From: Nymphaea colorata
Lineage: Eukaryota; Streptophyta; Magnoliopsida; Nymphaeales; Nymphaeaceae
Direction of reading: 5' to 3'
DNA: 44,954 bases
Assembly: GCF_008831285.2 (NCBI RefSeq)
Contig: NW_022205271.1
Span: 1 to 44,954 of the forward strand
Each line of letters opens with the position of its first letter. Positions within the stretch are counted from its first letter, which is position 1. Below are positions 1 through 11,124 of this stretch, in pieces. Below the pieces are notes generated by a model. That model saw nothing but the letters and a program-made list of their open reading frames with translations, searched no databases and was not told where the DNA came from. The position numbers and the translations under genes are program-made.

Positions 1-84
1 TTTTTCATGACTGCTTATTATCTGCCAAACTTTATTTATTAATATTTAATGAATAGTAAGAAGCGCCTTTTGGATAGGGACGGA

Positions 85-1813
85 TCAAACTCCTTCCTCC
101 TCGCTCTCGTACACCTCCTCCTCCTCCGAATGCATGCTCTCCTGGTCCTCCTCCACCTTCGGCTCCACCGCCCCCGCCTCCTCCTGCAAGTTGTAGTAGA
201 AGGCCAGGTGGGACGGACAGTCCTCTCCGATCTCTGCCTTACCCGCGAAGTACGCCACCAAGTCGTCCTTCTCCGTGAAGTCCCACTGCAGGAGGTACTT
301 TCCCAGGCCCTCCTCGCCGAAGATGCCACCCTACACCGACAAATATTGCCGAATCTCTTCGTTGAGTGACTCGACCACCCGCCGCAGGATGGATGCGCAC
401 GTTATCTTCTACAGTTGGAACTGCAGGTCCTCCCTCAATAACTCCCGCAGTACGCTCAGTCTCAACTAGCTAGGAAACGACCCTTTGATCTTCTCTCGCA
501 AAAAATGGCAAAAACGTAGGGATTCTTAACAATGACGTCCCCATAGGCTGCATAATGTTTGAAGTATGTTGTCTTTTGTTGTGAATGTCCGCACCAATGG
601 ACGGTGAACTGGTTGACGGAAATATCCATGAAGTAATCCTGGTAGTCCTTGGCGAGGACTTCATACATTTCTGGATTATCCTGGAAGAACGCTTCCAATT
701 CTATCTAATTTCCATTCTCCGAGTAGGCTTCACTTTTGGCCTGCTCGCTAAACTCTTGGAGATCGAGTGCGTCTTTTAGCTATCTATATCTCCTGCGTCT
801 TACCCGTAGAAGGTCGGCATTTTTCGGAGCGTTCCCCGATGTGCGTCCTCAGGTTGTCCTCCCGCAGTTTGTTGATCACGTAGCAGTAGACCTTTTGGTT
901 GCGGGCGTGCTGGGCGGGAGCCTGCTGCACCCACATCGAGAGGGCGGCGCGGTAGAGAGAAAAGGCAGGGATCGAAGGCGGAGGATTGTATTCTCGGGCG
1001 TATAGAGTACTATATGCCGAATTCAGAAAGGCAAATTTATCCTAGATGGGGGGGAGTTTACTTCTAGTGCGAGTACGATATTGCGGTAGAGGTTGGCCCT
1101 CAGCAGAAACTAGGTGAAGCGCATCATCGGGTCCTCGATGTTGTTGAGGACGGTCAGGTAGGCCTATGCGATCTGCGAGCACAGACCCAGCAGCACCACA
1201 CTATGTTATGAGTGCGAAACCCTTCCACCAGGTACTCCGCCATTTACGCACTACTCACCAGGTATCCTCGAAATCGAACAATCTACACTGCTTTCCTCTC
1301 TGCCTCCCCCCACCCTCCCTCCTTCTCCTCCACCTCTCTCTCCACCTCACTTCGCAATTCCTCTATCGGCTCCTCCACCCACTCCGCCTCCTCCTCTTCC
1401 CCCAGCAGCGCCAGGTGTTGTTGCAGGGGCGTACTTGCGAACATGGCTATGGTCTATCGCTTCATCTTAGGCAGCGGTAGGTCTGGATTGAAGAAAACGG
1501 TCTATACTATTTCCTGCAGGGCGGATTGCTGGGTTAGGAATAGGGTATGTTGGCGTAAGAGATCGAGGGTGTTCTGGAAGCGACTGAGTGCGTTGAGTAG
1601 GTAGGGATATAGTGCGGCTGCGAGTGCGTTGGTGGTGGCGTACTCTATATTTCTGAAAAGTGGGTCTTCATAGAAGAGGAAGAAGAGAGAGCGATCGACT
1701 CGGTTGAGGTACTGCTTGATGAAATATTTAGCAACGACAATTTTATAAAACTTCTGCTGCCTATTCTGTCTGAGCGCGGCCTGTGCGAGCAGGGCCACTT
1801 GCTCATCGTCCAT
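85..1813 (-). CDS. Hypothetical protein, about 556 aa, three 20-nt introns
   Basis: I do not recognise the family. The frame is assembled by removing three GT..AG introns of exactly 20 nt (1201-1220, 1042-1061, 784-803) and by assuming one lost base in each of two runs, the T5 at 820-824 and the A6 at 500-505. With these changes the length is an exact multiple of three and the protein runs to TGA at 85-87. The start ATG (1813-1811) is followed by MDDEQVALLAQAALRQ; an ORF continues upstream but without a better ATG. The protein is helical, with a Glu-rich stretch near residue 120 and a strongly acidic C-terminus (ESEEEGV). The two base losses may be assembly errors or true frame breaks. Exon structure is well supported by the regular intron size; function is unknown. 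Confidence 0.6.
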
Positions 1814-2150
1814 CAGACTATGAAGATGGTCAGAAGGACCACGTTTTGGCTGTTGGCGATCGCGGAGAGGAGGGGTGAGGGCGTACTCGGGGATACTTCG
1901 GACTGCATCTCGGGAAACAATCAGAGAATTAATAATAATAATCAATATTAAAGATTAAATTGGCACCCTGGGACTTGCAGGATGGATCGGGGGGGCGAGT
2001 GAGGGAAAGAGAGGGACGGAGACAATTGGGTATAATTGTTATAATCATTAAGTAATGGCCAATAATGACATTATAATAAATACTTGTTCTGGCGTGTTTG
2101 TTTAGTTTGGGGTATAGTAATTGCGTTCTACTTTCAAAAATGTTGCAAGA

Positions 2151-3641
2151 TCACTGTGCATTTTCCTTCCTCTTCTGGATCCTCTCCTCGATGAAGGCCA
2201 GTGCCAAATTGGTATAGTAGCATTGAAATTACTCTGCACGACCTCCACGTCCGCAAACACCTCCTTCCCGTACCTGCTGAAAGAGATCTTCAGACTCAGA
2301 CTCACCAACTCCTGCTACGGCTGGATCAGCTCCTCCTCCTCCTACTCCAGGATCGAGACTGAGAACTAGAGGTCCACTCTCACGTAGTTGCTCACACGCA
2401 CCACCTTGTGGTTCTGCAACAGGAATTGCTCGCACAGCACCACTGAACTTTTACCGTTCTCGCTTCGCAGGAAGTCCTTCAGAGAAGCGATCACGAAAGT
2501 TGGAGAAGCCGAGATCTTCAGGCAGGACAAGGGCTGGCTCACTGGAACTGGAAGCTACTACTCGCGGATCACGTTCTACTCGCAGTCCTTCAGGAACTAT
2601 TCGTTCTCCTATAGGGTGGAGCGGAGCTGTCCGCAGCCCAACTGGTATTCATGTAACGCCTTTTTCTCTAAATACAGGTGGAGTACTCTTTTCCTAATTG
2701 GCGGCTTCCATCTTCCTCCTGGCGGCGATCCTTCATTCTTTCCCTTTTAGTTCTCCTCTAGAACCCTGACTAATTCTTCTTGTGAGTATACTTCTCCTCT
2801 GGTCCACTGGTGGGCTACAACTTCTGCGATCTTATTGATTTTTTTGAGGAAGATGGCTTCGATGAGGTCCTTGACCTCGTTGGAGAAGGCGAACTTCTTG
2901 TCCATTTTTGGATTTTCTTCTGGAGTTCCTGCCAGAACTTGTGGATGTGGTCCACTGTCAAAAATTTGAAGTAGGTGTCCGTTGGACTGTTCTTCTTGTA
3001 GAATGGCATGAACGATGTCAGCATGCATACCAGTATTTCTCCGCAGGCGAAGACATTTTCCTTGAGTAGTTCATCGATGGGTTTGGAGGGTACTTCGGAC
3101 CAGCCACAGAGTTTGATCTGTCCTTCTTCGGTGAGCAGCAAGTTGGAGGCGAGCAGGTTGGGGTGGACGAGGGGCGGTTGCAGTTCAGCCAGTCCCTGCA
3201 ATCCTTCGGCGAGTTGTCGGAAGCAGGTCCTGGCCACTTTCTCGGCCATCTTGCCGTAGCGCGGCAGGTAGTCGTTGAGGTCCCCCCTGGTGGCCTCCGA
3301 CATTACGATGAGGTGGCTCCGCGAGAGGCTGTCCGGACTGGAAGGGTCCTATGCCGAACGGTGGTGCAAAACGCGCAGGAGAGACGGGTGGGTTGCGCAA
3401 CGCAGACAGGATAACTCCTGCTGGTAGTTTAGCAATGATTGAGGCGCGAACAGTTTGACCACTAACGGAACGCCTCCGTGTGTGAATCGATATATGCTGT
3501 ATGTGGGAAGAAGTACTCGTGGGTGGTTAATTTCTTCAGGCGCTGGCAGGAGCTGAAGTCGTAGGCCGGCTGCTCTGCCTCCGCCTCCCACCGCCCCGCC
3601 TAGACTTCGGCCGCTGTAACTCCCATATTCTCGCTCAGCAT
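2151..3641 (-). CDS. Pseudokinase with unrecognised C-terminal region
   Basis: About 490 aa, with one 20-nt intron (3497-3516) just before the kinase fold. The N-lobe shows LVVKLF (the usual VAIK Lys) and an alpha-C-like Glu in QQELSCL, then THPSLLRVL matching the HPNIV segment. The catalytic loop reads VHPNLLASNLLL, so the HRD Asp and the loop Lys are replaced, and the DFG triplet is CGW. The F-helix region (VFACGEILVCMLT) and MPFYKKNSPTDTYFKF, then KFW, resemble ciliate CAMK-like kinases. It should lack phosphotransfer activity and act, if at all, as a binding or scaffold module. After the kinase fold about 220 residues continue in the same frame through several TAA/TAG codons to TGA at 2151-2153. 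One base is missing in the T5 run at 2905-2909 and one near 2215; with both the length becomes a multiple of three. Confidence 0.65.
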
Positions 3642-3758
3642 GCCTCACAACGCAAACGATAATGAAAGAATTATTCTAATTCTGACCCTTTGGTAAAGTA
3701 CTACCACAAACAACCAGACCCCCCAGCTCGCCCACCTCCACAGAGAGTACTACAACTA

Positions 3759-4712
3759 TCATTCACTAATCTATTTGCAGTTCAATTATTCCTCTAGACT
3801 ATTCATTTTGACAAATGAAACTTAAGCGTTAATCGAAGGCTCCGCGGTCACTTCCACGGTCTTTTGCGCCTCCCACAAAAGCTTCCTCCGGTTGCTGCCC
3901 CTGCTGTCTGTACTTTTATCGAAAATCCTCTCGATTTTGGACATGGGTTTCCACTTCTTGACGATGGATGTGACTCGGGTATTGGCCTGCCTATCTGCAA
4001 TTTGACCAATTTTTCCTTTTCTACCATAGAGAAATGCTTCTTCATGGGTGACCGGCTCATCTGTCTGGAATTGGGGGATGTGGGCATGGATTGGGAGTAG
4101 AAGTTTTTATCCCTGGCCCCTTTTTATCTTCAGTCCTATTGTCGATCCTATCGTTGATGAATTGGATTATCCGGTTGTATTTTTTCAAGTTTTGGTAGTA
4201 TTTTATACCGCCCTTGCTCTCACTGCCGTTGGCTGGGATGGGGATGGGACTGTCAACTTCATCCTATGATTAGTAGGACTACGAACAACTGATCTTCCGG
4301 TTTATCGAGTGCTTGATCTCCTCGTAGTGCTGCTTGTATGGCTTCGAGGAGTGTTAGTGGGAAAGGTCGATCGACATTGCTCGCTTTATTGGCTTCACTC
4401 GGCTTCGAACGCGTTACTGTATCTCTAGCGCAGTACGTTGCAGACCTTTATCAAGGAGATCTGGTTTTATATGCGGATACGATTCTAGTTCTAGCTCGGA
4501 CGGTATTTCTCCTTCTACCACTGGATCAGGTTCAAGTCTTGGGACGCTGCTCGGGTAGACTTTCAGAGATCACGAGGAGCTGGATAGGGAGAGGAGTACC
4601 TTATCACTAGGTGTTGTATTTCAGGATTGGTGGAGAGGAAGGAAGTGGCGGGGGTGGTGATTGCAGTTGCGAGTTTTTTATTGGTGTGCTTTAGTCGGGA
4701 GTGGATTAGCAT
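3759..4712 (-). CDS. Hypothetical protein, about 302 aa
   Basis: Unrecognised. It reads from ATG 4712-4710 through a 20-nt intron (GTACTCCTCTCCCTATCCAG, around 4580-4600) and a second 27-nt GT..AG segment directly after it that removes an in-frame TGA. The protein is low-complexity and Pro/Ser/charged at the N-terminus (VPRLEPDPVVEGEIPSELE) and more ordered near the C-terminus (VKKWKPMSKIERIFDKS). One base must be restored in the A/T5 run at 4104-4108 and one in the G5 run at 4073-4077; the total then divides by three and ends at TGA 3759-3761. The C-terminal half is the best supported part; the start and the second intron are less certain. Confidence 0.45.
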
Positions 4713-5115
4713 GTGATGCTTAAAATTATTTATAAGGATAATGGAAGATCCCTAAAAAGGAAAGGAAATTAATGGCGGAAATGGGGGAAAAAGGAATGAA
4801 ACTGATCAAATGTGGGGAGAATTGAGAAACAGAGTTATTGGATTATCGAGCTTTAAAATTATGATTTTTATTAACTATGCTAGCATTATCAGTTCATCTA
4901 ACTACCCATCATAATTCCGATTGATGATCGATTTAACTTCTTTCCTTGAATTGCTATAATAATAAATCGTAATATTCTGATGAGATCCAAAGAGCCAATC
5001 CAGCTCTACTAGCGTGTAATCAGCAAGTACTCTCTTCTGATCCAGAGGCAACAAAGGCTTAGAGTAACTCTCAGCCTATCTTAAAAGACTTGCATAGGAC
5101 TCCATATAGCAACGC

Positions 5116-7019
5116 ATGGCATAGTAGTAATTCAAGTACATTTCTGGATAGATCGACTCGATCGTTACTTTCTTCCTCTCCAAGACCAAAGCGTTGTCTA
5201 GCAACGAATCGCACCGCGCCTACTTCGTGCAAAGTCTGTAGACGATTTGTTTCTAATTAAAGGAGTTCTAGTAGGTGGACCAGTACGTGAAGGCCATCGC
5301 CTCTGAGATCCTCAAGTTCTTCGGGGACATCTCGGAGAAGGTGCGCTTCACCGCCATCGGCAGTCTCTACAACCTTCTGAACATTTACTCCGAAAGAGGC
5401 CTCGAGGTCTTCCTGCCCACCTTCCAGGCCGTATCAGAACTGGTCAACGATGACTCAGGCCAGGTCAGACAGGCAGCCGCCTTTCTCAACCAATCCCTAA
5501 AAACGATGATAAACGATGCTGTCTTTGACCAGTTGCCCTTCGATCTGAAGGGATTCATTGAAACGCTAGCAGAGAAGATCCAGACTGGCGGGTCTACCTT
5601 TAAGGAGTTTTTGCTGGATTGGCTTATGACTATTGAGGAAATTCCGCATTTCGAGCTCTCCTTCGATTTGCCTCTCTTCTTCAGGCAAGTCTTCTAGCTG
5701 CTTTTAAGCGACTCCAAGAACCTGAGGACTAAGGCTGAGGAATGCTTGAAGAAGTTCCTGCATGTCTTTCGAGAGATTTGACGCAGGGAGGAGGCCTATC
5801 GACCAAGCTAAAGTCATAGAATGCGCAAATGCTGGTGGAGACTATTCTCATCCTCATCCGCCAAAACCTGTCCCCCTAGATCACGGTCCAATCGCTATAA
5901 TGGCTGGAGATGTTCACTAAATTTTTCTCAATTTAGGTTGACAGAAAGGCAGAGCCATTCCTATAGCCCATCTACGTGGCGTATTTCAGAGATATTATCC
6001 TGGTGATCATCACCACTCTCTCGACGATTCTTAGCGCGTGAGAAGGATATCGCAGCGAATAAACGAGGCACTGCTGCAGGCCTTTCCGACGATGGCCAAG
6101 GACGACAAGAAAATGAACGAGACAGCATCCTCCTTCAGAAGTTATTGCAGGAGAATCGACTGCCGACCAGGGTGGAGGCCATTTTCAAGTGGATCATCTG
6201 CTGTTGCACCAGAATAGCGAGCAGATGCTGCGGAAATCAACTCCCTACTAGACCACCTCGTGGAAAGACTTTGCGACCGGCATGCCACCAGAAGTCTTTT
6301 CCTGCTTCTCTAGGGCTCGCTTTTCGTTGAGGACTACTTCGACCTTTTGGTGCAACCTTGCTCAACTACTTGAGCCAAAACTAACAAATCCCGCCCGAAC
6401 CCATCTTAGACAGCTGCTCTCGCTGAGCAAGGCGGAAAGCAACTTCATCGACGTTGCCGAAGAGTGAGGCACTTCGAGAATAGTAGATTCCAATAAAATT
6501 GTTGTAGAATTTGATCACCATCCTCGTCACGGAGAATAGTCTGGAGGGATTGAGGAGCAAATTGGAGGCTGCGGAAAAGGAAGATATCGTGTTTGAACTT
6601 TTTTAGTGTTTCTGCAGAAATAAGCGGCTTTGGTCATCTTGGGTTGCTGAGCCAGCAGTATTACTTCGTCATTGAGCTATTCAAGATCATGGCGCATTGG
6701 GAAAGACTAAACGATCATAAGCTTCGTCCTTGGTCCGCATTTCCAACCTCATCGAACACTCAAATCTAAATCCATTGAGGACGGACCTCAGGAGGTCTGG
6801 TCTTGCAGTCCACGCCTATCTTTCCTGCTGATGGCGTTGCCCCACGGCAAGTATCACAACCTTCTCCTGCAGAGACTGCCGCCCCAGATGAAGCCGATGC
6901 CTGAGGAGTCCACCGCCAAGACTGAGCGCATCTTCGCTGAAAAAATGTTGAGAGTTTACGAGTCTGGCTGGAAAGTATAGGGCAGGCAGCGCATAGCTTC
7001 CGAAAGCTTGCATGATTGA
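5116..7019 (+). CDS. VAC14: VAC14, scaffold of the PIKfyve/Fab1 lipid-kinase complex
   Basis: VAC14 is a HEAT-repeat scaffold that holds the PI3P 5-kinase and the Fig4 phosphatase on endolysosomal membranes. Evidence is alignment by eye along the whole family: VRFTAIGSLYNLL matches the RYYACEALYNI helix, the FDLKGFIETLAEKI and LLDWLMTIEEIPHFEL segments follow in order, then LPTRVEAIFKW, then SLEGLRSKLEA (family ELFELRNQL). The C-terminal signature is LLMALPHGKYHN, matching LLMLLPQG. Start ATG 5116 gives MAEEEFKYISGEID only if TAG/TAA are Glu. A 23-nt intron is at 5764-5786. The middle (about 6030-6780) needs several -1 corrections, for instance near 6036 and 6120, so the exact protein is not recoverable here. 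Stop TGA 7017-7019. Confidence 0.75.
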
Positions 7020-7384
7020 TTTATATTGTCAAAGTTTTCAAGTTTATTCACACTAAAAAATAAGCCCAAACTACCTTTAAAAAAGCACAAGACTTTACAA
7101 AGCGTTTTTCAACTATGATCAAAATCTATGAAGTAAAAATATGAATAAAACAATTTCTCTATTGATTTGATTACTTTTTCTGGGTTTTATATTAAGCTCA
7201 TCCAAAATAATAAAAAAGCTTCTCATTCTTCTAGAGTAAATTATTTAATTTCGATACTTTGGCAACTTTACGAAGAGGTTTTTCCTCTCATTCAAACAAA
7301 AAATACCCCAAATTTCACTTCATTGAAGATTTCAATATTAATCTTTTCTTATAGTTAATTCCTAACTAATCATATATGAATCCA
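7020..7384. other. AT-rich spacer
   Basis: Lies downstream of VAC14. It is AT-rich with short poly-A and poly-T runs and only chance open frames; no RNA gene, repeat or conserved coding signal is seen. Confidence 0.6.
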
Positions 7385-8760
7385 TCATGAGTTAGAGCTT
7401 TCAATGATAAGGCTGACAAATACCGAAGATGAGAGAACATTTAAATCATTTGCATCCATTTCAATAAAAAAATGGAACTGCAGCAAACGGCATTAATCCC
7501 AATTCGGGAACCCTCCCACCAATAGTTTTATATTCTATTTCCCTCGCCATAGCCCATATATCTACTCTAACCTCCTCCGAGAACGCTTCCTGCAAAGGAA
7601 AACCCACCGAAGTCCTGTCCGCCCAGGAATCCATTTTGGCAGATGGGGGATCCTTGTTGAACCGGGGCATCTTGGGGGATTATTGGGTCTATTTTTGTAT
7701 GGCGAGTCTGGCCATTTATCTCTCTTTTTTCAAAGAAGGCTCCCTCTTCCCTATACTTTTTGAGGATGAGTTTGGCGGTGGAGGGCGGATGGAGAGTTTA
7801 ATAGAAGCTTTGGCGATCGACAATGACTTCTATAAAACAAGTTCAACAAGCTTTTTTCGCTTCTATATTGTTTGGGATGTACGAGTAGGGGAATTTTGGC
7901 ATAGTTTTTGGGCTTGTTTGATATCTTGGCTTGTTATTCCATGAAAAAATAATTATAAATCTTAATTACAGTATAGAATTTAATATGGGAAAGCCTTTAA
8001 ATTTTATGCAATTTCTGATAACCTCACCACTTTTTCACATATGTTTTTAACAGAAATTGGGCTTGTTATCCTATCAACCATAAAATAAACGCGGTTTTGA
8101 TGATTGGGCGTCCATTTAGAAGGGGATTTAAAGAGTTCAGATGAATAAATAAGGAATTTCCATCTATAATTAATGAAAATGGCACATTTTCAGCAGTAAT
8201 TGGCTGGACCTTCCATAAAAACTCATTTAATACTGGTATATTGATAAAAGACCCGGTTATATGATTTTTAATTTGCGATTAAGGGGGCTCATATGAACGA
8301 ACATATCGAAAATCTATCCAAAGCCCGCCACATCATCTCCCTTCGCAGTCTACCCAAATATTATGCATCAAAATATATTAACAAAAGTTCTATTCACGTT
8401 ATTTTCTATTTCCTTCTGACGGTCCTAATTTTCAAAAAGCTGGATTCTCAGCATAAATCAAGCCATTTTTAACATGAAAGCCCCCCAAGCTCCCCAAAGC
8501 TTGATTTCGGTTCAATCCTCATCGATGTTTTTACACTTTATATCAAAAGGCATTATCAAAGTAAAATGGAAAGTTCTTGGAATTTTTGAGGATGTTCATA
8601 ACTACAAACACCATATCCATCATCCCCTCAAAGAGAACATAAGGGCGTCTCAATATTACAGGACTTAACGAAGCGTATCCTCATTTATTTTTTGAAAAAA
8701 GTAGCATAAATTTAGAATGCACATAAACGCCTCAAAAAAAGCTGGAAATCAACATCAAAT
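7385..8760 (-). pseudogene. AT-rich coding-like tract, possible decayed gene
   Basis: On the minus strand successive frames give plausible protein segments that do not join without many shifts. Near 8600: VLFEGMMDMVFVVMNILKN. Near 8250-8050: SLIIDGNSLFIHLN followed by AFILWLIGEQAQFLLKTYVKK. Near 7600: PLQEAFSEEVRVDIWAMA. The middle piece faintly resembles the LIIDGKSL...VICCRVSPLQKALVVKLVKK block of P4-type ATPases (lipid flippases), and the last recalls a kinase APE/F-helix stretch, but neither is convincing and the surrounding family motifs are absent. Codon use is far more AT-rich than in neighbouring genes. It could be a pseudogene, an AT-rich gene with unrecognised introns, or chance frames, since with TGA as the only stop long open frames are common in AT-rich DNA. 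Confidence 0.25.
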
Positions 8761-9860
8761 ATAAACCAGCTTCTTTTCTTTCAATAAAAATACAGACGAG
8801 GAAGGCAAGGGGAAAAGAAGGAGCAGGGCTGTGGCGAAGTTTGAGATAATTATTCTCATGATGGGATGGCGTTAATAATTCTGATTTTCAAAATTTGATT
8901 AGAGTAAAACCTTTAGACAATGCCAAACTATCTATCCTGCTGAGCATGGATGGAAAGTGGATCATTTCATGAAATAATCGATTTTTGTTATAATTTTATT
9001 ATGTATAGTGAGGGATGTAGGCAGGGATTCCCGATGGTCTTCGAAACGGCATTGAAAATAAACAAAAGGATATAACATACAGGATATAGATGGAACGTTT
9101 TTCCGACTACTTAGGTTTCATGCTTATATAACTTTTTAGAGGACGCGTGTATATGCTTCTAAACTTAATATTTTTCTGATTGTGAGTTTCTATTTTTTCC
9201 TTTTATTGATTTTCCTGAAGAAAAATTCCTTTTGTCCATTAATATGCTCACCATATTTTTTTACATTCGTAACATTTTTTCTTTTTTTGTAAATAATTAT
9301 TTTTTTATTAGTTTTGACGTTCGCTAAAAATGCTTCCTCTCTAGTGTTTCGATAGCTGGAGGTTGGAGTTTCTTATAATTTTATTTAGAGAAATTCAAAG
9401 ATGAGGATGATGATTATTTGAAGGAAAAATAACAAATGCCGATACTTTGCTCCAGCAAATAGAGGTCTTTTGGGTTGGAAGGCCGTGGATAACTGTTTAG
9501 GAGCATAAAATATTAGAGCAGCGGATGATCTGAATGGACAGATGGGATGGATTGGAAATATCAAGTTAACTCTCAATAAAATTTAAAAGAAGAATAAGAT
9601 ATTTTAGGCATAGAGAGATTTTATGTGTATTTATAAGTGGCTCTTTGTTATATCTCTCAAGGAGTCATTAATATTCTACCACCATGTATTCCTAAGGGCA
9701 AAAAATCGTTTAAACATAGCCATTTTAAGAGTAAAATTGAAGTTTGATCCAACCCAAAACAATAAAGGCCCTCTATATCATAAAACCTTAACATATTTAC
9801 TCTTCTATTTGAGCCTTCATGCCCAAACAACCTTCACATTCAAAAGTAGTGATAATTAGA
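8761..9860. other. AT-rich spacer
   Basis: About 1.1 kb of AT-rich DNA. A plus-strand frame stays open for about 170 codons from about 9418, but it has no good start, no recognisable motif and biased AT composition, so it is not called. No repeats, tRNA or other structure noticed. Confidence 0.5.
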
Positions 9861-10526
9861 TCAATATATATTGCATTCCGCTTTGCCCATTTGATTATCT
9901 TACTCGATTCCTTCTTTTGATTCTTTTTGACACTGGGTGCCAAGATCATCGATTTTTGAATCTCTGTGATTTTTTTAGTCATCATCTAGAAGCATTCATT
10001 AACATTCATTCCTGTCTTCGCTGAGGTTACTATCATTTCAGCACTGCATTACCTCGAAAATGCCTCAACGCCGTCTTGGTCAATCTCTCTATCCCCATCG
10101 TATTTGGTCCCCAGACCGATGACGATCATCCAATCCTTGTTTTTTCTGAGTTGAAAACGGGGTACTTTTGCTTGCGAACCTCATAGAACCAAAGTCTGGC
10201 CATTTCTTGTGTTTTTTGCAAGTGAGATCGAAGAGTACAAAGACTCCATCAGCGGCTCTGCATATGTATACAGTTACTCTATTGTTCTCTTGATGATGGG
10301 CAAATCGTGTTCTGCTTTGAGTCCGATGGTATCGACTAGTTGTATGGTGACTGGTCTATCGTTGATTTTGAGGGTCTTGTCTTGCTGCGTGGTGATTCTA
10401 TACCAGATTGATGCGGATGGTGGGTTCGTAATCTTGGTCGAAGGTGTTGTTGAGGAAGCGGCGGATGAGGGAGGACTTACCTACGCGGGTGTCTCCGAGG
10501 AGAAGGATGTTGTAGGCGCTTTGCAT
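9861..10526 (-). CDS. Divergent Rab-family small GTPase
   Basis: Rab GTPases are vesicle-traffic switches. Motifs in order: G1 P-loop GDTRVGKSS, switch I YEPTIRINL, G3 VDTIGLKAE, ADGVFVLFDLT, G4 position GTKYD, and G5 TSAKTGMNVNECF. Two introns, 19 nt at 10385-10403 and 20 nt at 10258-10277, restore the frame exactly at canonical family positions. One base is missing in each T6 run (10212-10217 and 10140-10145) and one near 9880; restoring all three gives 209 aa, the normal Rab length, ending in the CaaX-like CNIY with TGA at 9861-9863. Oddities: the G3 Gln that positions the hydrolytic water is replaced (DTIGL instead of DTAGQ), and G4 is TKYD rather than NKxD, so nucleotide binding or hydrolysis may be altered. 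The C-terminus is the least certain part. Confidence 0.75.
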
Positions 10527-11124
10527 TAATTGATTGGATTTATTTAATTGCTTCTAGTCAATCAATTATAATTGTTTGTATGCTAGCTTGGATGGATGGC
10601 AGAAGAGATATGGCCATTTTTATGTGGGTGGAAATTGGAAAGGAAAATGGGTGGATGCTGTTAGTGTGGGATAGGGGGGATTGTTTGATTGGATTGGTTA
10701 TTTCTTTTATAATTTGGGGAAATTGATCAGCTTTTAATGACAAAAAGATGAAAAATGGAAAAATAATTATCTTCTTCTTGTTTTACACTTTTATTTCTGC
10801 AATCAGGATAATTTCATATCATTAATTAACGTATAAGTCCAAATAATTCCTCAAAGGTTACTTTTGGTCACTTTTTATGTTATCAGATATGAAAGATAAT
10901 CAAATCATATTCCTTTTAAAGTCTTCCAATTGTATTGTGATGTTATCAGAAACCAATCGGAAAAAATTACCTCAAATAAATCTTAAAAATAATTCTGACA
11001 AATAATTATTCATCCATTTTCCCAACGATTTCCCCCACAAATAGCTCGAGGATACCCCAAGTGTAATGCTCTATAGATTTCCGAAAATCCATGAGAGTTC
11101 AACACAATTTATAAAGCTCAATCC
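10527..11124. other. Spacer between Rab-like and PX-like genes
   Basis: AT-rich, with short open frames only. It may include the 5' part of the next gene, whose N-terminal half is not visible downstream, but no segment here reads convincingly as the missing beta-strands of a PX domain. Confidence 0.4.

Noticed and set aside
1-84. Possible left telomere or chromosome end
   Set aside because: No CCCCAA repeats at the left edge; the sequence is ordinary AT-rich DNA downstream of the first gene.
4806-5230. Minus-strand open frame with protein-like look (LADYTLVELDWLFGSHQN) overlapping the VAC14 start
   Set aside because: It overlaps the N-terminal codons of VAC14, which reads MAEEEFKYISGEID in frame with the conserved HEAT region. 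It has no family match and no clear start, and a TGA-free stretch of this length is not rare under this code.
9418-9890. Plus-strand open frame of about 170 codons
   Set aside because: AT-rich, no start near its beginning, no motif, and overlaps the 3' end of the Rab gene.
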